A stretch of 64,000 nucleotides of DNA from Ectobius pallidus (Eukaryota > Arthropoda > Insecta > Blattodea > Ectobiidae), in NCBI GenBank assembly GCA_964059195.1, contig CAXKWD010000013.1:25582611-25646610 (forward strand), in the 5' to 3' direction. Position 1 is the stretch's first letter, and every line of letters starts with the position of its first letter. Below are positions 1 through 11,303 of the stretch, one piece after another. The position numbers and the translations under genes were made by a program. Below the pieces are notes generated by a model that worked only from the letters and a program-made list of their open reading frames with translations, was not told where the DNA came from and did not search any database.

Positions 1-1621
1 TTTTTGCAAACTTCTTCTATTTGACACTTCCATGTAAGCTGTTTATCCAAATGCAGACCCAACAGTTTAACATTTTCACTCATTTCATCATCTATTAGAT
101 CAAATTTTCTCAGGGTAAACACAATATTTTGTGTCTTATTCTCATTTAGATAAAAACCATTTCTCCTAAACCATATTTCTATTTTCTGTTTTGTGCTATG
201 TAGGCCTACCAAGTTTCTCAATTCTTCATAATTTGTATGTGTATTTAGATATGTAGTATCATCTGCATATACCACAGTTTGTGCTGAATTAAGTTACAAG
301 ATGATACATCATTAATCATAATCAGAAACAAAAGAGGGCCCAAAACAGAACCCTGCGGGACTCCAATATTTACCTTAGCTACCTGCAAGCGTTTGTCCTT
401 TATTATGACTACTTGTTCTCTATTTTCAAGGTAGGACTTAAACATATTTAAATCCTTTCCCCTTATACCATAAATATTTAATTTTTGTAATAAGATGTCA
501 TGTTTGACACAGTCAAACGCCTTGCTCAAGTCACACAAAGTAGCTTGAGCAATATCATTTTTTTCAAATGCTTCATGTATTTTTTCAACTAATGAATCAA
601 CTGCAAGGACTGTAGACTTTTTACTCCTGTAACCAAATTGATTTAAGGAGAAAAGATTATATTTCTCAAAATAGTCATTCAATTGCTGTTTTATCAGGCT
701 TTCCATAATTTTTGCAAACACAGGTATTATTGATATTGGCCTATAATTACTCTCTAGTTCCTTATCCCCTTTTTTATATATTGGTATTACCCTCGATATT
801 TTAAGACATCTAGGGAATTTGCTCTCTCTTAAACAAAGATTTATGCATAAGGTCAAAGGTTGTAAAACATTATCAATTATCTGTTTAAAAAAATTATTTG
901 TCATTTCATATATATCCATGGAGTTAGACCTTTTAAAATTATATAGGCTACTACCTTTCTAACATCTTCCATTGACACATCCCTAAAAGTAAAATTCTCT
1001 AATACATTAACCTTGAGATACTCTAGTGCTGAGTTTGTACATGAGTCTATTTTATTTGTGATATCTTTCACAGAAGTAATGAAAAACTTATTGAAATCGT
1101 CAGATGAAATTTTACATGTAGTTACGCTATTACTATCTTTTCCTCTTTTTGAATTTATAACGGACCACGCCGCCTTTATTTTATTCTCTGCATTATCAAT
1201 ATATGTTTGATTTGCTGCCCTTTTTGCATCATTCAGAGCTTTTCTATAAACCTTTCTGTTTTCCTTTATAGAGCTTGCTAAATTAAAGTCTACACATTTA
1301 TTATTCATATCAGTCATTATCAATAACTTATTTCTCATCTTATCTAGTTCAGATGTATACCAGTTATTACTTTTCTTACTTCTCTTTGCATATACTACCC
1401 TTCTCTTCACTTTAAAATTTATATTAAATAAACTTAAGTTTAAAAATATATTTAAGAATTTTTGAAAAACGCTCTCAGCTGATGTATCACCTTTATGGAG
1501 TTCATTCCAATCAAAAGAATTTAAACTTTCCTTGAAGTTAAAATAATCTTCGTCACTAAAATATCTTTTTTCTACAATCCGTCTAATTTCATTCCTTTTT
1601 TTCTTTGGAATTCTCTAAAAA
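1..1621 (-). pseudogene. Decayed CR1/Jockey-group retrotransposon (RT domain), cut by window edge
   Basis: Read on the minus strand, this is the middle of a non-LTR ORF2. A linker (about 1410-930, starting upstream near 1621) leads into a reverse transcriptase with the NYRPISI block, the SKAFDCV block, GVPQGSVLGPLLF and then YADDT. The frame changes at about 905-930 and again at about 280-290, just before YADDT, so at least two single-base indels have broken it. After YADDT it stays open to base 1, so the 3' end lies outside the window. Upstream of about 1621 the similarity stops, so the copy looks 5'-truncated. In sequence it is closest to the family C element at 39750-42420. It is an inactive relic. 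Confidence 0.9.
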
Positions 1622-2069
1622 TAATTTCAAAGTTATTGCTAGATGATCTGTCATGTAGATGATAAATGCTATTGTGTTTGCGGTGTCTATGACTTATACT
1701 TGAAATCTTAAAACTGATTAAATGAATTTCTGCTTGATTCCCCTCCCCCCCAAAACCATAAAAACACAGTCTAGTTAAAATTACATTAATTCTGGAGTAT
1801 GCACACAAATTTGCAAATTTGGTGCAAAATCAACTAAAGCACACTGAGAAAAATATGAAATCACATAAAGAAAAGCAGATTGTTGCCAAAGTTAGTCATT
1901 AATGTGGCCTTCTGCCATCCACATGTACGCGGATGTCATTCACATGGCTTTAAAAAAATTTAAAAATTAAAATAAATAAAAATATAAACATTTAAGCTCA
2001 GCTGGTGTCATATTATAATCAAGTAACCCCTGAAGTATTTTAGTATTTTTTTTTTTAGATTTTTTAAAA
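1622..2069. other. No gene seen; AT-rich spacer
   Basis: AT-rich DNA with a C-rich run near 1740-1750 and A/T homopolymers near 2045-2070. I see no open frame with family resemblance and no repeat boundary. Confidence 0.5.
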
Positions 2070-2077
2070 AAAGTAAA

Positions 2078-2691
2078 GGTAAAGTCGCATTGTAGGGTGG
2101 CCCACTTTCAAAACCAATTTTCTTGTCATAAAACGCCTAATATCACACATATTTTGTTATAGATTGTTCTCTGGAGAGCTGATGTTGCCTCGACGAATGT
2201 TTGTGTCCAACCCACCCGCCCTAAACGTTACAATTTCTTTTATAACACGATCTAGCGAAAAGTGCCGTGAATGACGCCATATTTTTATATAGAAACTCGT
2301 GATTGGACGTTAAAGGTCTGACCTCTCACCAGCAGACCACGTAGAATTCTGGGAAGCAGGTGCACCAATACAGCGAACCTCGCGGGACATACAACATGGC
2401 ACATTTACGAAACGGGAGAATTCATAATGCCCTACTAAATTAATATGACTGTTCCTAACCTAACAGAACCTGTCACTAATTAGTAATTTCGGGAGAATTC
2501 AGAATGCCCTACTAAATTAATATGGATGTTCCTAACCTAATGCCACTAATGTAGAATCTTTGATAACTGATAAGTAATGTACAAGAAGCGTCATGTTCGT
2601 TAACCTGTCTCCCTGGAAAACAAAACACATCACCCGTCCGTGGAAACCTGCGCATATCGCGAGGTGGGCCACCCTACATTGCGACTTTGCC
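2078..2691. mobile_element. MITE with 27-bp inverted ends and 8-bp target duplication
   Basis: The ends are inverted copies. The left end reads GGTAAAGTCGCATTGTAGGG and continues into TGGCCCAC; the right end gives GGCAAAGTCGCAATGTAGGG on the other strand. The octamer AAAGTAAA lies directly outside both ends (2070-2077 and 2692-2699), a classic 8-bp target duplication as made by hAT- or P-type transposases. The 614-bp body has no transposase reading frame, so the copy is non-autonomous. Superfamily assignment from the duplication length is inference, because the terminal bases are not the usual hAT CAG. Confidence 0.88.
2413..2541. repeat. 77-bp direct repeat inside the MITE
   Basis: Two direct copies begin CGGGAGAATTCATAATGCCC or its one-base variant, at 2413 and 2490. 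The second is shortened at its end. Only the MITE body is affected, so the duplication could be used to recognise relatives of this element. Confidence 0.75.
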
Positions 2692-2878
2692 AAAGTAAAA
2701 AATTTGGATTTTACACACTCCAAATTTTCCCGTATTTGAAGAATCACCCATTTACTTTCAATTCATTTTTATTATGCATAAAACCTGCCAGCCGTATTAT
2801 GGTTCTGAGCAAAGCAGGATACCAACTGTCCTTCTAGTGTTAAGGTAAGTAGTGGCAGGTAGATTCTATTTTAGTGGC

Positions 2879-2919
2879 GGTTAGGTTAGGTTAGGTTAGG
2901 TTATGTTATGTTCGGTTAT
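2879..2919. repeat. Interstitial TTAGG-like simple repeat
   Basis: About five tandem GGTTA (equivalently TTAGG) units followed by degenerate GTTAT units. TTAGG is the usual insect telomere unit. The block is only about 40 bp and lies amid ordinary DNA, so it is an interstitial short array and not a telomere. Confidence 0.8.
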
Positions 2920-3395
2920 GAACAATGGTATTAGTTTAGAAGGGCATAGGCCTACCGAATGCACGGTTTATAAAATGTGCCATGTCATATCTCCTGCGAG
3001 GTTTGTCATGTTGAGCAACCTGTTACCCAGAACTCTAAGTCAAGTCGATAACATGGCCATCAGTTATATCTTATTTATCATGAATCATTACATATTTTAA
3101 GGTATGAGAATTACAGGATGTAGCCTATTCTTATATATAATCAAATTTTGCACTTAATTATAATCCCTGCACCTAGGAACACATTATTAACGTTGTTTCG
3201 CTTCGTAAAGATTAAAACTGTAATGTTGAGGAGTAGGGCAAGACCATGTTTTTATTTACCTTTATTCTTTGTACCAAACCTGAAAATCTTGCAACCATCA
3301 GGCATGAACTGGTGTTTAGTTTCCTTCATTACCCATTCTGCACACTTTCACGCTGCACTATATACCAACTTCCGATTCTAGGTACTGGTAATTGG

Positions 3396-3545
3396 CAGTT
3401 AGGTTAGCAATAATGATATTAGTGTTAATGACATAATATAGCTAGGTTTGCTACAGTTAGGTTAAGAATATTGATATTAGTGTCAGTGACATGTAGAACT
3501 AGGTCAGCAGCAGTTAGGTTAGGAATGTACAGAGATATTAGTGTT
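3396..3545. repeat. Minisatellite, about 57-bp unit, three copies
   Basis: Three diverged units start at 3396, 3453 and 3511 with CAGTTAGGTTA and contain GATATTAGTGT. A related pair of units occurs 7 kb away at 10422-10505, so this is a dispersed repeat and not a single local duplication. Confidence 0.7.
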
Positions 3546-5538
3546 GATCGTCATCAAGTTTACAATCCCAGACTTGTTTCTGGATCACGTGGCCTATGTG
3601 CAACTCACTGCCAGTCGTAATTCTCGCCAGTTTCCAACATCCATTTTCTGTCCAGAGACTGCCATTTGTAGGTTAGAAAGTGACATCTTCATTTTCCTGT
3701 TCCCAGGGTTTCAGATAATTTCCAGAGAGAGAAAAAAAAACTAAATTGCTATATGGTTTTTATGGTTTATGAAGGACACAAAAAGCTAAAAATAACCGAG
3801 GCTGAACTTTTTACTGTGAATAAACACAGTGCGTAAACGTGGAAACCATCCCCCAGCAAATTTATATTAGTATGCCGGTGCTCCGCCCAAGGTAGAGGGA
3901 AATATAGAGGTAGTAATATTTTTTTCAGTTTATTGTGCTTTTATATTTTTTATGTATTATTTATAACATACCTTCAGGTATCGAAGTCAGAAACTTAACA
4001 GCTCCTCCCGCTCCTTCTTCTTACATCCTTCAGTTCTTAATGAGGGTGACAATTCCGTAATAACCCTAACCTGATTAACTGCAATAAATTTTGACATTTA
4101 CACATTCTCTTTGCATCTTAATGTTAAGTTATACTTGAATGCACAAAGCAGATTCCGCAGTAAATAATAATAAATGTTTAATATGTTTAAGCACTTAATT
4201 AAAATACACGAACTGTCAAATTAACGTAGTCCGCCATTATTATTTAATCTTTACAGAGCTCTCTGTAGTACGATTTAGCAAACACTACAGGAGAGCCAAT
4301 AATGAAAACTTGTTACGGCGGATATTTTGAATAGTCTGGACAGTATTATGAAGTTATACGCTACAGTTTCAGCTATAACAAGACTTGTGCCTCATTGAGT
4401 GATTTCAACATAGTATTAGAAAGGTAATATTATACCAACCACTGAAATATAAGTAATCTAAGTCATAGCTCATAAGAAATCAGAATATTGTCATACAATG
4501 ATGTAAAAATCCAGAATGTTAGTGACTCAAGGAAAAACATCAAGACAGGTTCTTAGGGAGAAGCAATTCTTGCTCTGTGGGGTACAGATCCCTTCACTAC
4601 AGATCAGGTATGGATAACGTTGGATCAGAATTGACATTACTGGTACTAAAGGAAATAAATCCAAGAACATAATTATAGTTTATTAAGTGGAACAAAACAT
4701 AACCTACACTTCATCCCATATCAAGAGTCAGTTCTATTGGAAATCTACAAAAACATACTAGCATGGAAAGACATAAAAACAAAACAATAACCAAAAAGGT
4801 CAGTAACTAAAGTTATTGCAGCTAATAAAAGTACAGCTCGAGATACATGCAGAGCTGAAAACAATCCTCCAGTTGTATCAAGTAACACCACGAATGAAAA
4901 TGAAATCATACAACTATCGACAAAACCAGTAAGTAAGCAAACAGAAATAACAGCAGCAGTGATATGTAGTTTTCCAACAAATAATTATATTGCTATGAGC
5001 CGTTAGCACAAGAAATGAAACAAGACTAAAGTGAAAATCAAAACCAACCAGATAAAACTGCCAAGAACCAATAACAAAGACAACTAACTTAAGGTTCCCA
5101 CCAATTATAGTGTCAAAACTATCACACTTCAGCAACGACTTTACATATAATAGGGAAGTTGAGAAAGAACTGGGACACCCTGTGGGAGTTATCTACAATA
5201 AAACTCAAAGAACAAAATACCATGTAAATAATAACATATAATATAAGTGTCCATTTTATACTCTCATTTATTTTCCTTTAACTCAAGTTTATTCTTGTAG
5301 AACAATATTTCCTTATTACAACGTACAGAACACCCTGGATCAAAATTATAAAATTATTATTTGAGAATTCTAAATGACTAAGGTCTAATTTTCTTTTTTG
5401 CACCCTTGATTTTGATTAAAATTTTCCAATTAAGTGCTTCTGTTAAAATGTGTTTAGGCCTAGGCTATAATTTTAACCTTATATATAAATAGTAAAACAA
5501 TACTGCTACTACTACCACTACTACTTCTTTTTCTTTTC
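3546..5538. other. No gene seen; intergenic or intronic AT-rich DNA
   Basis: Short open frames only, none with family features or splice-bounded coding character. I see no inverted ends or duplications that define a mobile element here. Confidence 0.45.
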
Positions 5539-5621
5539 AGATTAGGTGATATCACCTGTTTCTGTCTCTAATGTCAAGGCATCTTTTGCGCGGTCTTCCT
5601 ATGTCCCTTTTTCCTTGATGT
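5539..5621 (-). pseudogene. Possible 3'-terminal scrap of an RTE-type retrotransposon
   Basis: On the minus strand a short frame reads KRDIGRPRKRCLDIRDRNR. This resembles the Gly-Arg-Pro-Arg-Lys-Arg tail that ends many RTE ORF2 proteins; compare RGRPATRW in the RTE copy at 16901-19908. It is too short for firm assignment. Confidence 0.35.
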
Positions 5622-5776
5622 TTATTATTATTATTATTATTATACCCGATTAGGAAGTCTCTCCCAGTCTGTGTATGTGCACAATCCATTCTTTCCTATA
5701 TTCAAGTAAGTTTTCATTTACGAAAAGAGTTACTAGTAAGCAAGCTTATTACTTGTGAATGGTAAAAATCCTTTTA

Positions 5777-5811
<35 letters not shown>
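5622..5811. repeat. Two ATT/TTA microsatellite tracts
   Basis: Trinucleotide tracts at about 5622-5643 and 5778-5811 flank an unremarkable 130-bp spacer. Confidence 0.85.
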
Positions 5812-5813
<2 letters not shown>

Positions 5814-6019
5814 TAATTCATTAATTATTATTCCGTCCAGACATGGCAATCTAATAATCTGTATCTGTTTTTCTATATCCCCTATGTAGGGGCAAAGGGC
5901 CTCCAAGTGGAGGTTTCTGTTACCTATGTAAATTTTGTTACGCTTATTTTCCGAGAGGCAATCTAATAAGCGAGTTACATATTACCAGGTAATTTGATCA
6001 CTTGAATGATTAAAATATT

Positions 6020-6325
6020 TTAATAGTTCACCACTGTGGTGCAGGGAATGCGTTCGCTCTCCTCACGGGTTCGTGGGCCCGGGTTTGATTCCGGTGGGGA
6101 TCAAGTACATAAGTGTGATTTTCCGGGGTTTTTCCTCGCCTGTGAGACGAATTTCAGGTAACCTTAAGCATTTGTGGTCCCCGGATATAATTTAGCTGTC
6201 ATTATCTTCTTCATCCCAACCGCGCCTTGTTCGTTATGAGTGTGTTCGCGACTTCCGACAGATCGCGGCTCTGTAAGGCCCGGGCGGCATGGACCGCCTA
6301 AACGTCCCTACAACGTGCAAGCCAT
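6020..6325 (+). mobile_element. tRNA-derived SINE
   Basis: A pol III promoter pattern is visible. There is an A-box-like GTGGTGCAGGG at 6036-6046 and a B-box-like GGTTTGATTCC at 6082-6092, spaced as in a tRNA gene. A GC-richer body of about 200 bp follows, unlike the AT-rich surroundings. The cloverleaf is decayed, with B box TTTGATTCC instead of TTCGATTCC. The 3' boundary is estimated from the return to AT-rich sequence, and no clear target duplication was found. Confidence 0.65.
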
Positions 6326-6423
6326 TTCAGTTCCGCTTTATACAATAAGAGAAACGTATATCTGGATTTAAAACAGTTTAAGACGTCACAATTCAAAAGC
6401 GTCGATCTTTATCTTCAAGATTA

Positions 6424-6431
6424 TATCGATA
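6424..6431. promoter_or_regulatory. DRE-like promoter box TATCGATA
   Basis: The octamer TATCGATA is the binding core of DREF, known from Drosophila promoters of replication and housekeeping genes. It lies 130 bp upstream of the candidate start codon at 6561. The match is exact, but one octamer can occur by chance. Confidence 0.4.
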
Positions 6432-6560
6432 ATCGTTAATGCAATATAATTGCTGCTCTTTTCTGAAATAGCTCTCAAGTCCTTTTCCGATCGACGGAAA
6501 CATGACGAGTCCAGTGTGTTTCGAGAAGTCACTGTTAAAGCGTCGGTTGAAAGGTGCATC

Positions 6561-6644
6561 ATGTCAACGGAATATAAAACAATCAGAAGAAAATTTACAC
6601 AGTCAATACTCAAGTGGTCTTCTGATGATATAACTCCAACAGAG
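6561..6644 (+). CDS. Candidate first coding exon of host gene 1
   Basis: The ATG at 6561 opens a 28-codon segment, MSTEYKTIRRKFTQSILKW and on to PTE, that ends exactly at CAGAG|GTAAAA, a usable splice donor in phase 0. All other exons of gene 1 (26485, 34977, 38053, 47138) are also phase 0, so it could join them directly. The upstream DNA has a DRE-like box. Against this, an earlier ATG at 6501 opens a different frame, and the next recognised exon is nearly 20 kb away. Linkage to gene 1 is inference. Confidence 0.4.
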
Positions 6645-7017
6645 GTAAAATAGGGTATATTTACGCTTGCAGTAGTTAAGTTCAACATGTCATGTGTAAT
6701 GGAATAACATAATATTGTATTTTAAGACAATCCATAACTTATGTCTATGGCACGATACAGTTGAAGCAATGTACAGTCAGAATCCTAAGATCCTGTTCAT
6801 ACTTACTGTACGTATTGCATTTTCACGTGAGAACAGAAAGAGTGGATAAAGCCAAATACTCTCAATAAGTAATACCGTCCACTCCCTGTCTTTTTCCGGG
6901 ACACGCTACTACTAGCGCCGCCAGTGAGCAGGAATGGGCAGTTACTCGTCAGCTGATATAGTTAACGTTTGTCTGTTGTGTTTTGTGTACGAAAATATAA
7001 TATAAATTCTAGTAAAA

Positions 7018-8266
7018 CAGGGTGCCCACGGGGGGGGGGGGGTTAAGACGCAGACTGCGTCATTGAAATTTCTGGGGGGGGGGGAAATATTATCGTGTTA
7101 TGAATTTTCTGGCCGGGGGTTGAAAATTGTTGCAAAATTAGAGTTTTATATGTTAAAAATAAAAACGGCCAAGTTCTATAACTTCAAAAGGTCTCTTTTA
7201 ATTCTTTATAAAGATAAAGATGAAGAATTTCGACAGCCATGGGCGTACCCATGGGGGGGGCGCAAGGAAAAAAATGTATATTATTAATTATTATCGTCAG
7301 GTGTTTTTCTTTTAAGACAATTATTTTATTGGCAGAAGTTTTACCAAATCGACAACATGGAAACAGAATCCACAGTGGATTAGGAAAGGGGTTCAGACCC
7401 CCAAGAGTCAAAACCTAAAATTCTATATTTGTATTTTAAAAATATATTTATTTAATTAAACAAGATTTGTTGGTGTGTCACATATGATATAGCAGTTATT
7501 TTCTTTTCATAACATAATGAGTAGGCCTATTATGTCCACTGTTCCATGTGCTATTTAACTTTTCTTATAAATAGTAATAAGTATTATAATTTAGGTAACA
7601 ATTTCATGTTTAAATTAGAGTAAAGTAAACAAATTTGCTAACTAGTTTTTCAGTGCTAAAATAGCGTAAAATATTATTTTCATTAGTTCAACATTTAAAA
7701 ATTTCCCGGGGGTAGACACCCGACTTAGGTAACATTTTCTTGTTTACATTGGCATGTCTTAGAGTATGGTAAACAAATTTCCTAACTAGTTTTTAGTGCT
7801 AAAATAGCGTAAAATGTGATTTTCATTAATTCAATATTTTAAAAATTTCCGGGGCTGGACCCCCCACCTAGGTAATGATTTCTTATGTACATTGAAATGT
7901 CTTAGAGTATGGTAAACAAATTTCATAACTAGTTTTCAGTGCTAAAATAGCGTAAAATGTGATTTTCATTAGTTCAATATTTAAAAATTTTCTGGGATGG
8001 ACCTCCGACCCCTTTTTTGGGGGGTATTCCAAACCCCCCGGCACTTCCGACCCTCCCCGCAATTATTTTCTGGCTATTTATTATATTATTAATATAAAAT
8101 ACAAAGTGGCCCAAGAAGTTAAAGCGACAAAAAATAAATTAATTAAAAAAATTGCCTCCCCTAGAAAATATCATATGGGCGCCCTTGTCGACAGGCAATT
8201 GGGTTGGGGGTGAGCAATGAAGTTTGGGGGGGTGAGCAATGAAGTTTTGGGGGGTGGGCACCCCTG
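7018..8266. mobile_element. hAT-type non-autonomous element nested in the 6853-9497 transposon
   Basis: The ends are CAGGGTGCCCAC on the left and, read from the right, CAGGGGTGCCCACC. AGTAAAA lies immediately outside both ends, which is 7 identical bases of what would be an 8-bp hAT duplication. G-rich runs lie just inside each end. No transposase frame is present. The body contains the 143-bp tandem repeat at 7591-8012. Confidence 0.78.
7591..8012. repeat. Tandem repeat, about 143-bp unit, three copies
   Basis: Units start at about 7591, 7725 and 7868. Each contains GTAAACAAATTT, then AACTAGTTTT, then GTGCTAAAATAGCGTAAAAT and a G/C-rich joint. The first unit lacks about 9 bases. The array is internal to the hAT-type element. 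Confidence 0.85.
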
Positions 8267-8616
8267 AGTAAAATAATAAATACAATATAGGCCTAAAGAA
8301 AATGTCCGGTTATGTAGGTGGCATGATATGTGCCGTCTATGGTTGTAATAATTATTTTGAGAGTGAAATAAGTAAAATCGTTAATTAGAGTGTGTACAAG
8401 ACTGATTCATTCAGATGTTCATTGGCTTATCATCCGAATTGTTTTACATGTAAAAATTTCAAATTAAAAAAAAAAGTATATATTGTACAAAGTATCTTGC
8501 AAATCGTATGAATTATAATTTAAAGCTGATTTTCACGAAAATGTATTAAAGTGAAACAATTAGTTTTGATACTTATTAAAAAAAAAGTGTGTGTGGAACG
8601 CCATGCGGCAGAAGTG

Positions 8617-9095
8617 AAACTTTTCTTTTTATTTTTTCAATTTTGTATTATTGGATTTTTCAAATTTTGGATTGTTGGACTTTTTAATATTGGGTTTTTG
8701 GTCTTTTTAGATTTTGGATTTTTTAAATTTCTGATCTTTAAATTCTTTAATTTTGGATTTTTTAATTTTTATTATATTTTAGATCATTGAATTTTTTTAG
8801 TTTTGTATCTTTTAATTTTTAATTTTGGATTTTTTTAATTTAGAATTTTATAATTTTGGATATTTATGTTTTTAATTTTGGATATTAAGATTTTTTAATT
8901 TTGGATTTTTTATTTTTTAAATTTTGGACTTATTAATTTTGGTTCTTTGAATTTTTTTATTTTGAAATTTTAGATTAATTAAATGTTGGATCTTTGATTT
9001 TTTATTTTTTGTATATCTTAATTTTGGATTTTTTAACTTTTTAAATGTTGGATTTTTTAATTTTTAATTTTTGGACTTTTTCAGTTTTGGATAAG
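8617..9095. repeat. T-rich minisatellite of AATTTTGGATTTTT-type units
   Basis: Nearly 480 bp made of degenerate repeats of TTTTGGATTTTTTAATTTT. Apparent Phe-rich open frames here are a by-product of the repeat and should not be taken as a protein. Confidence 0.85.
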
Positions 9096-9504
9096 CCTAA
9101 TCATTGAGTTGATTGTTTTCCGTGCAGTCCGTTCCGTCACACCTCACTAATTTCGTGACGATTTTGAGCGTTACACAAGCTCTCGATTTACCCCTACCGC
9201 GGCTAAAGAAGTTTTACTTAAAAAATTAGCGTTATCGTCATTTAATTAAGTTAGTTTAGCGGTAGTGTAAATTATGTTATTTCCCGACCTAATTCCTGCA
9301 TTATCAAGCACAAAAATAAGTTACTGTGTCATCAGGACTTTGAAAAACAAATTTATTTCTGCAGCTATATAGGTTCATTAAGTAGCTTCTGAGACTGCTG
9401 CCCATTCCCACTCAACAGATGGCACCTCTGTGCTAGTGGACATTTTGAACAAAGGGAATACAGTAGAGTGGACGGTATTACTTATTGAGAGTATTTGATA
9501 AAGC

Positions 9505-10421
9505 TTGCCGATAGTCACTCAATAGGCCTATGGGTTAACTTTTGACTCGGGATAGAATATTCTGATGGGTAACGAATCTGAAAATTCAAAATTGGATTCA
9601 CTTCACTTCCTTAAGACGTGATGCCGAGAATTTCTCGCCCCGAAAAATAAAGTTACTTCGATAAGAGCTTAAAGCATTGTGTTCTGGACATAGCACGCAA
9701 ACATTTTATTATTCTACGAAATATGTTTGTAAGCTTTACAGAATCTCATTTAGGCCTATATTACTGCTGCTTTCTTTTTAATATGTATTCCCTTAGTGGC
9801 GACGAGTTCGTTGGTTGGGTTCTGACGTTGACCTATTTCTTGGTAGCATTTAATTTAATCTATCTCTTGTCTTCTAATTTGTTTGTCATGCGGAAGAGCC
9901 TCCTTATTTTAAGTTAGGTTAAAACACTCCGTTACAGTGATGAGTATTGTTGCTATTAGAATTATTTAATCCAATTCACTTATTTTTTTATTTATTGGTA
10001 AACATTATTACTTTAATGACTTCGTTCAGATATTACATACGATCTAAATAATAGCATAAACTGCATACAATAGCCGATAAATAGGACTATACAGTATATA
10101 GGCCTACATAAGTAAATTCTCTATGTTAAAATAATGTTCGGGTGTGCTTTATCTGTTTTCAATCCTAGTGAACACATTCTAAACCAGCGCATTCTTGTAT
10201 GGGAGATCCTGGCATGGCAATTTTTTCAAAATAATCTTTATGCTATTAGTGGTTCTGTGAACAATAGACTACGTGTAAAAAAATTCCGGGATATTTCCAA
10301 TACAGTTTTCGCGGTATGCAGATTTAGATGCTGCGATTTTTTCTTCACCGAAGTAGGATGACCAACTATGCTTTCTTGAGCTTTGCATATAACGGTATCA
10401 GTAAAATTTGGATTTTACTCT
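9505..10421. other. No gene seen
   Basis: AT-rich DNA without coding signals, repeat boundaries or RNA-gene promoters that I can defend. Three exact TAGGCCTA octamers occur here or just next to it. Confidence 0.45.
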
Positions 10422-10505
10422 AGGTTAGCGGCAGTTAGATTAGAAATAGTCATAGTGTTAGTGATAGGTTAGTAGCAATTAGGTAAGGAACAGTGATATT
10501 AGATT
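10422..10505. repeat. Diverged copy of the 57-bp minisatellite
   Basis: Contains GCGGCAGTTAGATTAG, TAGTGTTAGTGATAGGTTAG and GTGATATTAG, in the same order as the units at 3396-3545. Confidence 0.55.
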
Positions 10506-10934
10506 AGCAAGGCCATTTTGAATTGCTAAAGTGCCATATCCACCTCTACATTAAGGTTTGTTGAAGTCATTAAAAACTATGTGTGTGCATGGGTTTTTTT
10601 ATTTTTTTATTTTTTTATTTTTTATTATTATTCATTCAGTTTAAAGATGTTGGCAGCCTTAATGGTTCAGTTTCATGTGATGCTCAGCTTCTTTCAACGA
10701 TTACAATCGAATGGTTACCCTGGAAACAATGTTATCTTTGCAATGAATGACAACATTGGATAAACAATTCAAGGCTGCGAAAAAGAGCAGATCTTATATT
10801 TTTCTAACTGTAAGATTTACAAATTCTCTTCCCATTAATACTTGCAATAGTAACAAACAGGGATATCCACATATTCTGTGGATCATGTACTTTAGTCGGA
10901 AGGAGTTTGAAATACAGACATCACAAATTCCATG

Positions 10935-11159
10935 CATTCCAACAGTCATATCGTATCATATCATATTTATTTCCATAGATAATTATTAAAATTGTATAGG
11001 ATTGTCAGTACATATAAAATCACTACAGATTCTAGTATTTCCAAGGAGTCTGGAAGTACTCTTCTAGACTATAAAAACAAAATTCAAGTAAGAATTTCTT
11101 AACCACTTTCCTGAATTTACTTTCGCTCAGTTCCTGCACTTCCATTGATAAATGGTTCA
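10935..11159 (-). pseudogene. 3' end of another CR1-like retrotransposon
   Basis: On the minus strand, 11159-11032 encodes the last residues of a non-LTR ORF2, SKFRKVVKKFLLEFCFYSLE followed by EYFQ. They resemble, but are distinct from, the family A C terminus, which ends HTFYNLDEYFQLG. Downstream is a short 3' region with an ATGAT-like repeat tail at about 10943-10966. Family A copy 1 is inserted directly upstream, so this older fragment was either cut by, or truncated against, that copy. Confidence 0.6.
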
Positions 11160-11303
11160 ATGTAGATGTAGATGTAGATGTAGATATCTCGTCCTGTAGA
11201 TCCTGTGTTGAGCGGGGCTCAAGGATATAGAACACGTCAGATCAAAAAATACATGCATGTTATAACAATAATATAGGCCTACAGAAACTGTAAGCTGCCA
11301 AAT

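Larger units (their letters stand above)
6853..9497. mobile_element. DNA transposon relic with about 32-bp inverted ends, 7-bp duplication
   Basis: The left end CAAATACTCTCAATAAGTAA and what follows, through CCGTCCACTC, is repeated inverted at the right end. ATAAAGC abuts both ends (6846-6852 and 9498-9504). Weaker inverted similarity continues about 100 bp inward, for example GGAATGGGCAG on both sides. The body has no recognisable transposase. It carries a nested hAT copy (7018-8266) and a T-rich minisatellite. Without the nested copy it is about 1.4 kb. A 7-8-bp duplication fits P-like or hAT-like transposition; the superfamily is not settled. Confidence 0.8.

Noticed and set aside
2879..2919. 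Telomere or telomere-associated region
   Set aside because: Only about five TTAGG units in ordinary DNA; far too short.
3541..3744. Host exon on + strand
   Set aside because: No splice signals fitting the frame and composition like the surrounding non-coding DNA.
8551..8790. Phe-rich 79-residue frame
   Set aside because: Produced by the T-rich minisatellite; no independent coding evidence.
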